Source: Candidatus Gastranaerophilales bacterium
GTDB lineage: Bacteria; Cyanobacteriota; Vampirovibrionia; Gastranaerophilales; Gastranaerophilaceae
Direction of reading: 5' to 3'
NCBI GenBank assembly: GCA_944324945.1
Contig: CALUYE010000001.1
Coordinates: 310,001 to 374,000, forward strand
Length of the DNA: 64,000 nt
The notes beneath the pieces are model-generated. The model was not told the origin of the DNA, made no database searches, and was given only the letters and a program-made list of their open reading frames with translations. Both the position numbers and the translations under genes were made by a program. Positions within the stretch are counted from its first letter, which is position 1. Every line of letters starts with the position of its first letter. This document shows positions 8,767-16,092 of the stretch, one piece after another.

Positions 8767-9516
8767 TTTATAATCTACTATTTGAATAGTTACTTTTTTA
8801 TCTAATATACCGTCTGAATCGGTATCGAATTCAACCGTGGTATTGTTAACATCCCCGTTTTCAAAGCTGAAGCTTATTTCTTCGTTTCCGTCGCTATTTA
8901 TATCAATAGCAGCCTGCGATACTTTATTTTGTTCTATTAAGTCTTTCAGGCTCGTATTTTCGATTTTTTCATAATCAACGGATCCATCAACGCCTTCAGG
9001 CATTTCGATTTTATATCTTACCGTTGTTTTGTCTTTTTTTAATTTTTCTATTTCGACAAAATTTTCATCCCCGATATTTTGTATAACCGTAATTTCATCC
9101 GTTTTTTCGGACGGTGTTTCGTTTGATATTACAAGATCGTCCAAAAATTCTCTTGCTGTTTTTTCGGGGTCTTTTGCAAGGTCGTTTTGATAGCCGTTAT
9201 TTCGAATGCTTCCTATTACATCATTTTTATATGCCATAAAAGCACCGCCAATAACAAGACCTGCTATTGTACCTACAAGAGCGCTTCTATATGCCAATGG
9301 TGAAGTTTTGCGGCTTCTACTCGTTGTTTTTTCAAAACTGTCTTCGGACTTATTAAAATTAGAGGGTTTTTGTTTGTGCACTGCATTTTCATATTCGCAT
9401 CCGTCTTCTCCTAGCGGGTCAAGCTTTGTAACGCCGAGAGGATGCGGTTCGCCGCCGTATGAAATACTTCTTGATTTTATTTGAGCATTGTAGCTGTAAA
9501 CGGGTGAAATTTTCAT
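8761..9516 (-). CDS. Tagged hypothetical membrane protein with acidic DxDxDG repeats
   Basis: No recognised function. 251 residues. It begins MKISPVYSYNAQIKSRSISY, i.e. the short N-terminal tag shared with several unrelated proteins of this window. A basic patch (SRSRKTSP) precedes one hydrophobic segment at about residues 75-97 (ALVGTIAGLVIGGAFMAY), so the C-terminal ~150 residues would face one side of a membrane. That domain is acidic and ends with two calcium-loop-like stretches, DINSDGNEEI and DTDSDGILDK, resembling dockerin or thrombospondin type 3 loops. AAAGGAG upstream supports the start. It is convergent with the MsbA operon and separated from it by the shared terminator. It may be a surface or periplasmic calcium-binding protein; this is inference from the loops only. 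Confidence 0.75.
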   Translation of the reverse strand: MKISPVYSYNAQIKSRSISYGGEPHPLGVTKLDPLGEDGCEYENAVHKQKPSNFNKSEDSFEKTTSRSRKTSPLAYRSALVGTIAGLVIGGAFMAYKNDVIGSIRNNGYQNDLAKDPEKTAREFLDDLVISNETPSEKTDEITVIQNIGDENFVEIEKLKKDKTTVRYKIEMPEGVDGSVDYEKIENTSLKDLIEQNKVSQAAIDINSDGNEEISFSFENGDVNNTTVEFDTDSDGILDKKVTIQIVDYKK

Positions 9517-9575
9517 GTTTTCTCCTTTTTAATTCGTGTTGTATTTGAATAAAACTTAAAAAAAATATTTTTTGC

Positions 9576-10439
9576 CTAACTTTTAACCCATTCGCTTAAT
9601 TCTTTTTTTGAAATTCTGTATTTATCATAGCTTAAATCTTCATCGTTACAGTATTTGCAAAATTCAATCGGACGCTTAAAAAGCTTGTTTATTTTTGAAG
9701 CGCTTTTTATTTTTTCTAAATCTATGTAATCTGTTTTATTCAGTTTAAAATTTAAATTAAAGTATTCGTTTAAAAATTTGATATTAGGTGCGGGAGTACA
9801 AACGTAGAGCTTTCCGTCTCTTAAGAAGTGGCATTTTTTTCTTGTGCATTTTAAAAATGCCCTTTTTTTATTCCTTGAACCTTTTATATCTAAATCCATT
9901 TTTTGCATTTTATCGCGGTTTAAGCTGAAATAGTAAGCTTTAATTCCTAAATTTTTGCATTTTTCAATATAGCCTAAATAATCAATATTTAACGGATAAT
10001 GCGTCATAGAAAGAGCAATATCGTATTCTTTTAATTTTTCCCAGAATTCATCTTTTTGTTTATCAAGAAGTATTCCGTTTGTAATGATAATTATTTCGCT
10101 TTTAGGATAGAGTGTTCTTAAAGGGTTGAAAATTTTCAATAAATCAGGGTGTAATAAAGGCTCTCCGCCTACTATATAAATTTTTCCTATGTTATCAAAG
10201 ATTTTTTTTAATTTTTTAAAATCATTAACAATATCTTCAATATCTGCAAAATATTCTTTTGCTAAAGGAGTAAAATGGTCGCAGTGCGCGCAATTTAAGT
10301 TACAATGATCGACAAGATGAAATTCTACTTGCGATAAATAAGTGCCTTTTGCGATTTTTCTTGTAATAAAATCATCCAAAAAACAGGGAATGTGTTTATT
10401 TATAAAATCTATTATTTTAATTTGCGTACTTAATTTCAT
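9576..10439 (-). CDS. Radical SAM protein, small glycan-locus type
   Basis: Radical SAM enzyme of 287 residues. The cluster motif CNLNCAHC lies near residue 48 followed by DHFTPLA; GGEPLLHPDL and the ITNG strand complete the SAM-binding half barrel. The C-terminal part has cysteine pairs (FLKCTRKKCHFL, YVCTP and FCKYC) consistent with an auxiliary iron-sulfur cluster. It resembles the radical SAM half of the fusion at 4870-6921 in layout (C-x3-C-x2-C-[DN]-H-F), so the two may act on related substrates. AAAAGGA supports the ATG, and an extended -10 promoter (TGGTATAAT) lies just upstream. Surrounded by glycan genes; the reaction is unknown. Confidence 0.82.
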   Translation of the reverse strand: MKLSTQIKIIDFINKHIPCFLDDFITRKIAKGTYLSQVEFHLVDHCNLNCAHCDHFTPLAKEYFADIEDIVNDFKKLKKIFDNIGKIYIVGGEPLLHPDLLKIFNPLRTLYPKSEIIIITNGILLDKQKDEFWEKLKEYDIALSMTHYPLNIDYLGYIEKCKNLGIKAYYFSLNRDKMQKMDLDIKGSRNKKRAFLKCTRKKCHFLRDGKLYVCTPAPNIKFLNEYFNLNFKLNKTDYIDLEKIKSASKINKLFKRPIEFCKYCNDEDLSYDKYRISKKELSEWVKS

Positions 10440-10457
10440 GTTTTTCCTTTTTTGTTA

Positions 10458-10486
10458 ATTATACCATATTGGCTTTTTATGTAAAA
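10458..10486 (-). promoter_or_regulatory. Extended -10 promoter for the radical SAM gene
   Basis: On the minus strand TGGTATAAT (-10 at 10458-10463) lies 18 bases upstream of the coding start at 10439; the -35 (TTTTAC) is weak, as expected for an extended -10 promoter. It forms a divergent pair with the plus-strand promoter at 10469-10497. Confidence 0.55.
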
Positions 10487-10497
10487 AATGATAAAAT
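10469..10497 (+). promoter_or_regulatory. Promoter for the TonB-C-like gene
   Basis: TTGGCT at 10469-10474, 17-base spacer, TAAAAT at 10492-10497 preceded by an extended TG. The ATG follows 21 bases later, with AGAGG between. The element interleaves with the divergent minus-strand promoter, so the two may compete. Confidence 0.6.
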
Positions 10498-10518
10498 CGG
10501 TTAAAATTAGAGGTGTTT

Positions 10519-10938
10519 ATGTTTGAAAATAAATTTTTAAGATTTTTAGTTTTAATCATAGCTTTATTAATAGCGGTTTATTTTTACTATACTTCAGATA
10601 AAATTAAACCCCAAATGCCTGAAAAGAATCCCCTAAAAGAAGTACAGCTTGTTTCTCAAGAAGAGTATATGGCGGATATGAATAAAAAAATAAAGTCAAA
10701 CTGGAACAAAGTACAGTTAAACAGGGACTATACAATAATTGTTTCTTTTGATATTGATGCTTTAGGCAATATTTCAAACCTTAAAATTGTTCAATCTTCG
10801 CAGGATGAACAGGCAGATAAAAGCGCACTTGAAGCAATAATCAACGCGCAGCCTTTTATGTCTTCAAAAGCACTGGCGCGAAAAGATATAGTGAATGTTG
10901 AATTTCAATTTGACTACAGTGCGAGCTATAAAGAATAG
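10519..10938 (+). CDS. TonB C-terminal-like single-span membrane protein
   Basis: Small protein of 139 residues with an N-terminal membrane anchor (FLRFLVLIIALLIAVYFYY) and a periplasmic domain resembling the TonB/TolA C-terminal fold: an IKSNWNKVQ helix, then TIIVSFDIDALGNISNLKIV and a late helix (ADKSALEAIINAQPF). In the family this domain contacts outer-membrane partners; here no ExbB/ExbD is adjacent, so it may be a structural envelope protein rather than an energy transducer. The start is 10519 because AGAGG is 5 bases upstream; the GTG at 10513 overlaps that site. Its stop codon abuts the stop of the convergent glycosyltransferase with no spacer. Confidence 0.7.
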   Translation: MFENKFLRFLVLIIALLIAVYFYYTSDKIKPQMPEKNPLKEVQLVSQEEYMADMNKKIKSNWNKVQLNRDYTIIVSFDIDALGNISNLKIVQSSQDEQADKSALEAIINAQPFMSSKALARKDIVNVEFQFDYSASYKE

Positions 10939-11940
10939 CTAAATTTCAATATAGCTTTTTAAAGATACAAAAAATAAACGTGCAAGTCTTTTGAATTTAT
11001 AAATTTCATAAGGATATAAACAACAATCCTTGCATTTATTTAAAAGAAAATAATCTTTCAAGGGTTCAAAGGAGTACTTTCCTTTTATATATTTGAAAAT
11101 TTTCTTCATCATATAAAAATACTTTTTTTTGTATTTTTTATCAACAATACGCCAATAATGAAATAACTGTCCTATTCTGTTTTTTAGAAAGCTTGCTTTT
11201 ATTTCTTTTATGTCTTTATATTTTGACTCTTCAAGAATTTTTTCGCAGATAAAGAACGTTTTTTTAATTGTTGCAATTCTTTTGTTTTGTTTAAATGTTG
11301 TCGAATTTTTATGTATTCTGTAATTCAGAATATATTCATCAAGACATGAAATTTTTGAAGCACTTAACATTGAGCGAAAATAAAATTCAGAGTCCTCAAT
11401 AAATCTGGTGTTTGAATATTTTATATTATTTTCAACCAAAAAATTTCTCTTATACGCTTTATAAGGAAGCGCGTTTGCGGAAAATAAAATATCTTTTATA
11501 TCAAGCACACAAAAAGGTTCTTGTTTGAATTTTGAATATATATCTATATATCTGAATTCTATTTTTGCTTTATTTTCTTCAAAAAACTTATAAACATTAA
11601 AAAAAACTATATCACTATCATCTTTCTTGAATTTTTCTTTTAATTTTAAAAGCGCATCATCTTCAAGCCAATCGTCGCAATCAAGATATAAAACATAGTC
11701 TCCTTTTGCTTGTTTTAAGGATTGATTCCTTATGATTCCTTGTCCTTCGTTAACTTTTGAAAAATATTTTATTCTTGAATCCAAGATAGCGTATTTTTTA
11801 ATAATTTCAAGAGAGGAATCATTTGAGCCGTCATCCGCTAAAATAAATTCAAAATTTTTGTATGATTGAGCTAAAACGCTTTTTATGCATTCATCAAGAT
11901 ATTTTTGTGCGTTATATACAGGTGTAATTATGCTAAACAT
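10939..11940 (-). CDS. GT2 family glycosyltransferase
   Basis: GT-A fold glycosyltransferase of 333 residues. It begins MFSIITPVYNAQKYLDECIK, with the nucleotide-binding LADDGSNDSS and the metal-binding LDCDDWLEDD, and a later FIEDSEFYFRSM segment that matches the catalytic ED region of GT2 enzymes. The C-terminal ~100 residues are basic and aromatic and may associate with the membrane. The start is 11940: GGAG is 6 bases upstream, within the 3' end of the preceding gene, and a TTG at 11952 lacks such a site. It overlaps the gene at 11933-13243 by 8 bases, so they are coupled. The donor is not predictable. Confidence 0.87.
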   Translation of the reverse strand: MFSIITPVYNAQKYLDECIKSVLAQSYKNFEFILADDGSNDSSLEIIKKYAILDSRIKYFSKVNEGQGIIRNQSLKQAKGDYVLYLDCDDWLEDDALLKLKEKFKKDDSDIVFFNVYKFFEENKAKIEFRYIDIYSKFKQEPFCVLDIKDILFSANALPYKAYKRNFLVENNIKYSNTRFIEDSEFYFRSMLSASKISCLDEYILNYRIHKNSTTFKQNKRIATIKKTFFICEKILEESKYKDIKEIKASFLKNRIGQLFHYWRIVDKKYKKKYFYMMKKIFKYIKGKYSFEPLKDYFLLNKCKDCCLYPYEIYKFKRLARLFFVSLKSYIEI

Positions 11941-13243
11941 TATTTGCTCCAAGGGTTTGTTTAATATCGTTTATTATATTTTTTGCAGCATAACGGTTAT
12001 CAAGTTTTAATTCTTTCAGGGTGTTTTTTCTTTCTTCTTTTTTATAATCAAGTTTTTGAATTATGACACTATCAAGAATTTTTTCAAGTTCGGATTCATT
12101 TTGTGCTTCATAATAAGTTTGAACAATTTTTTTAACCGACGGATTAAATGGTATAGCAAGGGGGTTTTTAAGATGTATCAACGGTTTTTGAGTTAAGAAA
12201 TATTCCGTTTCAAAAGAACCGCAATCGGTTATCATTGCACATGATTGCATAAATAATTCAGGATAATCTCCTGATTCAATTACTTTTCCTATTTTTTCCC
12301 ATTGAGCCCAATAATTATTTACTTCGTTTTCATTTGCAAAGTTTTTTATAAGAAGATAATTTTTCAAACACGGGTGCGGTTTGAATATCCAGTTTAGTTC
12401 TGGATGTTTTTTGGCGTATTTTAGCATAAATTCCCCGCTCCACAAAAACGTCCCCCATCTTAAATCGTTATTTTTATCAATTGACCAATGCGGGGCAAAA
12501 ATAACGTAATCTTTTTTATCAAATTTTTTATCTTTGTTTAAATAGAAATAATCAAGCATAGGATGCCCTGCTGCTTTAAGGTTTTTACCTTTATTTTCCA
12601 TGTTTATGCTGTAGTAATTTTTTATTTCATCATTTAAAACATACTGTGTTCCTATGTATTGATGAAATCTTAAATAATATTCAATAGGAGATATTGAAGT
12701 TGCAACAAAGTATGGAATGTAGTATGTGAGTGCAAATTTTGAACATGCGACAGGGCCTTGGGATGAGTGGATATACCAGGGATGGGAATAAAATATTATA
12801 TCCGGTTTGATTTTAAGATTTTTAAACGGAATGAATTTATCTGAATCAAAATTGTAAGCGTAAAATACGCGCATGTTTCTTTTTTTGAAAAAATCGTATA
12901 CTTTATAAAGCTCTTCTTTTGTCTGGTAGTTAAAGTTTGTTTTGGGGGAACAATTTTTACTTACAAAAATATAAGGTTCAAAAATTTCATCCTCAAGCAT
13001 TAAATCGTAAATGCTTTGCGATTTCCATTTTGTTTCATCATAGATATAAAAAGCAACGTTTATTTTTTCATTGTTTTGAATTTTTTTTCTTAATTTTGTT
13101 AAAACCCGCTTTTGATTTTTTGAAATATATTTTAAATTGCTGTGAAGTTTTAATTTTACCCCTTTTTCTTTAAGCCTTGTATAGTATTTTAAGGGCAATA
13201 TTAAAGCCAGAGTCTCAAATATTTTATCGTAAGGAATATACAT
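11933..13243 (-). CDS. CDP-glycerol glycerophosphotransferase-like protein
   Basis: A 436-residue protein whose C-terminal half resembles the TagB/TagF family (transfer of glycerol- or ribitol-phosphate from a CDP-activated donor to a glycan): FAPHWSI, WIFKPHPCLKN and ITDCGSFETEYFLTQKPLI are the characteristic HxS/H-P and DxxS-x3-E blocks. The N-terminal half (INVAFYIYDETKWKSQSIYDLM, IKPDIIFYSHPW) looks like a GT-B acceptor domain. It sits beside a phosphonate pathway with a cytidylyltransferase, so a CMP-phosphonate or CDP-polyol donor is an attractive but unproved possibility. Head-to-tail with the Rossmann gene upstream (3-base gap). The family assignment is fair; the substrate is unknown. 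Confidence 0.72.
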   Translation of the reverse strand: MYIPYDKIFETLALILPLKYYTRLKEKGVKLKLHSNLKYISKNQKRVLTKLRKKIQNNEKINVAFYIYDETKWKSQSIYDLMLEDEIFEPYIFVSKNCSPKTNFNYQTKEELYKVYDFFKKRNMRVFYAYNFDSDKFIPFKNLKIKPDIIFYSHPWYIHSSQGPVACSKFALTYYIPYFVATSISPIEYYLRFHQYIGTQYVLNDEIKNYYSINMENKGKNLKAAGHPMLDYFYLNKDKKFDKKDYVIFAPHWSIDKNNDLRWGTFLWSGEFMLKYAKKHPELNWIFKPHPCLKNYLLIKNFANENEVNNYWAQWEKIGKVIESGDYPELFMQSCAMITDCGSFETEYFLTQKPLIHLKNPLAIPFNPSVKKIVQTYYEAQNESELEKILDSVIIQKLDYKKEERKNTLKELKLDNRYAAKNIINDIKQTLGANNV

Positions 13244-13246
13244 AAA

Positions 13247-13648
13247 CTATCTTGACCAAACTTCTTTTATCAAATCAATCAAAGGAATTCTTGCAATCGG
13301 GTAGGTTTTTATTTTTGTATTTTTCAAAAGATTCAATTCAAAATCTTCAACAATGGTTATATAATTAATCGTTGCGACAAGAACACAGTAAGGATTGTAG
13401 TTTGTTATTTTTTCTTTCGGTATTATTTTATACCCCAGAAAATCTCCTCCTTCTTCCGATAGGGAAAATTTAGCATCTGAAACACCGACTATATTTAAAA
13501 AAGATAAATCGTAGTTATTTTTAATATATTGAAAAAAGCTTCCAACTCCGTAGATTATAACTTTTTTATCTTTTAATTTCTTTTTTAATTTATTTAAATA
13601 TTTTTCAAACTTAATATGTTCAAGATGCTTTTTAAATTCCTCGCCCAT
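13247..13648 (-). CDS. Small Rossmann-fold protein (stand-alone domain)
   Basis: A 133-residue protein with one nucleotide-binding-like segment, KVIIYGVGSFFQYIKNNYD, followed by VVGVSD-type and VLVATIN strands. It matches the N-terminal ~130 residues of the next upstream gene product (13708-14685): both have KFEK/RFEKLKKKLK, then IIYG-G-FFQYI-NYDLS, then a G-SD/CDKKF strand and an I-P/K-EKI/DEII helix. No catalytic residues can be identified. GGAGG 5 bases before the ATG supports the start. It may bind a nucleotide-sugar or act as a partner of the acyltransferase. It ends 3 bases before the start of the CDP-glycerol-transferase-like gene. Confidence 0.7.
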   Translation of the reverse strand: MGEEFKKHLEHIKFEKYLNKLKKKLKDKKVIIYGVGSFFQYIKNNYDLSFLNIVGVSDAKFSLSEEGGDFLGYKIIPKEKITNYNPYCVLVATINYITIVEDFELNLLKNTKIKTYPIARIPLIDLIKEVWSR

Positions 13649-13707
13649 AAATCCTCCATCATCTTTAAAAAGAATACAATATATTATTTTCTATTGCAAT
13701 AATATAT

Positions 13708-14685
13708 TCATCTTTCCCATCTTATATCTTTTTTGATTATTTTTGCCGGGCTTCCGGCTATTATGCAATTTTCATCATTAAATTTTTTGTTGACGATTGA
13801 GCCTGCACCAACTATACAATTTGACGGGATATGTGCTCCTTTTAGGATTATTGCTCTTGTTCCTACCCATACATGGTTTCCTATCGTAATATCTTCGGGT
13901 TCATTTATTAATTTATTTGAATTAATATCATATATCTTATGCCCGTCTGACGGTCTTATTAAAATTCCATGACTAAAAAGACAATCATCTCCTATTTCAA
14001 CACTTTTTTCTCCTGCTGCCGTTAAATATATTTGAGTATTCCAGCAGAAAAAATTTTTTCCTATTATAAGTTTTGCGCCCTGTTCAATTTTTATATTCAG
14101 GTTATAAAAAACGCAGTTTTTATCAATTGTTATTTTGGTATTATTTATTGCCCTTATTGTCATTTTGTTTTTTATAATAAACGGTTCTTTAATTTCAATA
14201 TAATTATTGAAGCCTCTAAAAGTTATTTTAAGGTTTTTTATTTTAGGGTTATAAACTTTTTTGCCGTTTTGTTTAATTAAAACAACGGTGTTATTTTTGT
14301 TATTTAAAAAATCATACAAAAACGGTTTTTTAACAAAAGACATAATTTTTATTTTTGTATTTTTAAATTCTTTTTTAAGGCTTTTTTCGATTTTATTATT
14401 TTCAAGCACGCAAATTAAAATATAGTCAAAAGAGTTTATATGATTAATAATTTCATCGGGTTTCAGCGTTTTATATCCTTCATAATAACCTCTTGCGTCG
14501 TAATTAAATTTTTTATCGCAAATTCCCGTTATTTTTAAAGACGAAAGGTCATAGTTTTTATTAATATATTGAAAGAAAATCCCTGCGCCATATATTAAAA
14601 CGGATTTATTTTTTAATTTTTTCTTTAATTTTTCAAATCGGGAATTAAAATTAATCCCATCAAGATAACTCTTAAAATTCTCCAT
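13708..14685 (-). CDS. Rossmann domain fused to a left-handed beta-helix acyltransferase
   Basis: A 325-residue protein. Residues 1 to ~125 repeat the Rossmann-like domain of the downstream neighbour (VLIYGAGIFFQYINKNYDLS). Residues ~165-325 form a hexapeptide-repeat acyltransferase: VEIGDDCLFSHGILIRPSDGH with the catalytic-type His, then ITIGNHVWVGTRAIILKGAH and the closing IIAGSPAKIIKKDI typical of the maltose/galactoside acetyltransferase group. Likely O- or N-acetylation of a surface sugar or lipid-linked intermediate. The ATG is 6 bases downstream of a good promoter, with no ribosome site, so it is probably translated from a leaderless mRNA. First gene of the minus-strand run 14685-10939. 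Confidence 0.82.
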   Translation of the reverse strand: MENFKSYLDGINFNSRFEKLKKKLKNKSVLIYGAGIFFQYINKNYDLSSLKITGICDKKFNYDARGYYEGYKTLKPDEIINHINSFDYILICVLENNKIEKSLKKEFKNTKIKIMSFVKKPFLYDFLNNKNNTVVLIKQNGKKVYNPKIKNLKITFRGFNNYIEIKEPFIIKNKMTIRAINNTKITIDKNCVFYNLNIKIEQGAKLIIGKNFFCWNTQIYLTAAGEKSVEIGDDCLFSHGILIRPSDGHKIYDINSNKLINEPEDITIGNHVWVGTRAIILKGAHIPSNCIVGAGSIVNKKFNDENCIIAGSPAKIIKKDIRWER

Positions 14686-14691
14686 TTTTTA

Positions 14692-14720
14692 AGTATACAT
14701 TTTTAATTAATCTGTGGCAA
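14692..14720 (-). promoter_or_regulatory. Promoter, probably giving a leaderless mRNA
   Basis: On the minus strand TTGCCA (14715-14720), 17-base spacer, TATACT (14692-14697). Only 6 bases (TAAAAA) separate the -10 from the ATG at 14685, so transcription should begin at or within the start codon. The -35 overlaps the region of the divergent promoter for the phosphonate genes. Confidence 0.65.
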
Positions 14721-14731
14721 TTTTGTTTTTA

Positions 14732-14740
14732 TGATATAAT
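14732..14740 (+). promoter_or_regulatory. Extended -10 promoter of the phosphonate operon
   Basis: TGATATAAT, an extended -10 with a poor -35 (CTGTGG at 14712-14717). It lies 32 bases before the ATG of the PEP mutase gene; AAGGGAAA supplies the ribosome site. Confidence 0.5.
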
Positions 14741-14772
14741 TCAACAATAGCAGAGGGAATTAAGGGAAATTT

Positions 14773-16092
14773 ATGAAAAAAATATATATAGGGATGAGTG
14801 CCGATTTATTACACCCCGGGCATTTGAATATTATCAATGAAGCAAGAAAATTAATGGATAAATTTGGCGAAGGCGAGCTTATAGTAGGGCTTTTAACGGA
14901 TAAAGCGATTGCAAGTTATAAAAGACTTCCCTATATGAACTGGGAACAAAGAAAAGTTATAATTGAAAACGTAAAAGGAGTAACAAAAGTTATTCCTCAG
15001 GAAACTCTTGATTATGTGCCCAATTTATTAAAAATTAAACCCGATTACGTCCTACATGGCGACGATTGGAAAACAGGCGTTCAAGCTAAAACCCGTCAGA
15101 GAATAATTGATGTTATGTCTGAATGGGGCGGTGAAGTTATAGATATACCATATACCGAAGGAATTTCATCAACAAAACTAAACAGCGTTTTAAAAGAAAT
15201 AGGTACAACGCCTGAGATAAGATGCCACAGGTTAAGAAGATTATTGAATTCAAAAGATATTGTTACAATCTGCGAAGCGCATAATGGTTTATCGGGATTA
15301 ATTGTAGAAAATACATTTATTAATCAAAACAACAAAAAAGTAGAATTCGACGGCATTTGGATTTCGTCCCTTACGCAATCAGCTGCGCAAGGAAAGCCCG
15401 ATATCGGTTATCTTGATACAACTTCAAGAATGACAACCTTAAATGAGATTCTAGAAGTTACAACAAAACCGATTATATATGACGGTGATAACGGAGGCCC
15501 GCAGGAGCATTTTGTTTTCACGGTTAAAACCCTTGAAAGGCTTGGAGTAAGCGCGATAATAATTGAAGATAAAGTAGGCTTAAAGAAAAATTCGCTTTTC
15601 GGAACCGAAGTTTTTCAAGAGCAGGATGAGCCTTTGGAATTTGCGCAAAAAATAAAAGCGGGAAAACAAGCGCAGGTAGGCGATGATTTTATGATTATAG
15701 CGCGAATTGAAAGTTTGATTTTAGAACAAGGTATGGATGATGCCGTAAAAAGAGCAAAAATATATTTAGATTCAGGAGTTGACGGTATTATGATTCATTC
15801 AAGACAAAAAACTTTTGATGAAATTAAAGAATTTGCATCAATTTACAACAAACTTGAAAACAGAAAACCGCTTGTTGTTGTTCCTTCTTCATACTCACAA
15901 GTAAGTGAAAAAGAACTTGTTGATTCAGGTGTAAATATCGTAATTTATGCTAATCATCTTTTAAGAGCTGCATATCCCGCTATGGTAAATACTGCAAAAT
16001 CCATTCTTGAAAATCACAGATGTAAAGAAGCATCGGATGAATACTGTATGAAAATAAAAGATATCATAACTCTTATTCCGGGAGCAAAATAA
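14773..16092 (+). CDS. pepM: Cytidylyltransferase-phosphoenolpyruvate mutase fusion
   Basis: Makes the C-P bond: PEP to phosphonopyruvate. 439 residues. Residues 1 to ~140 are a nucleotidyltransferase of the HxGH superfamily (HPGH at 14-17; GISSTK near 135 as the second signature). Residues ~150-439 are the PEP mutase barrel: the mutase signature [10 protein letters not shown] at 265-274, the DGDNGG metal/substrate loop, and RIESLI. The EDK-x5-NS signature separates mutases from isocitrate lyases. In known pathways a fused nucleotidyltransferase is thought to activate the phosphonate as its CMP derivative for transfer to lipids or glycans. The next gene starts inside its stop codon (TAATG), so decarboxylation is translationally coupled; this pulls the unfavourable mutase equilibrium forward. 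Confidence 0.93.
   Translation: MKKIYIGMSADLLHPGHLNIINEARKLMDKFGEGELIVGLLTDKAIASYKRLPYMNWEQRKVIIENVKGVTKVIPQETLDYVPNLLKIKPDYVLHGDDWKTGVQAKTRQRIIDVMSEWGGEVIDIPYTEGISSTKLNSVLKEIGTTPEIRCHRLRRLLNSKDIVTICEAHNGLSGLIVENTFINQNNKKVEFDGIWISSLTQSAAQGKPDIGYLDTTSRMTTLNEILEVTTKPIIYDGDNGGPQEHFVFTVKTLERLGVSAIIIEDKVGLKKNSLFGTEVFQEQDEPLEFAQKIKAGKQAQVGDDFMIIARIESLILEQGMDDAVKRAKIYLDSGVDGIMIHSRQKTFDEIKEFASIYNKLENRKPLVVVPSSYSQVSEKELVDSGVNIVIYANHLLRAAYPAMVNTAKSILENHRCKEASDEYCMKIKDIITLIPGAK

Noticed and set aside
9206-9484. Plus-strand frame opposite the tagged hypothetical gene
   Set aside because: No start signal; the minus-strand gene has a ribosome site, tag, membrane helix and calcium-like loops.
12937-13173. 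Plus-strand frame opposite the CDP-glycerol-transferase-like gene
   Set aside because: Antisense, Phe/Cys/His-rich and without a ribosome site.
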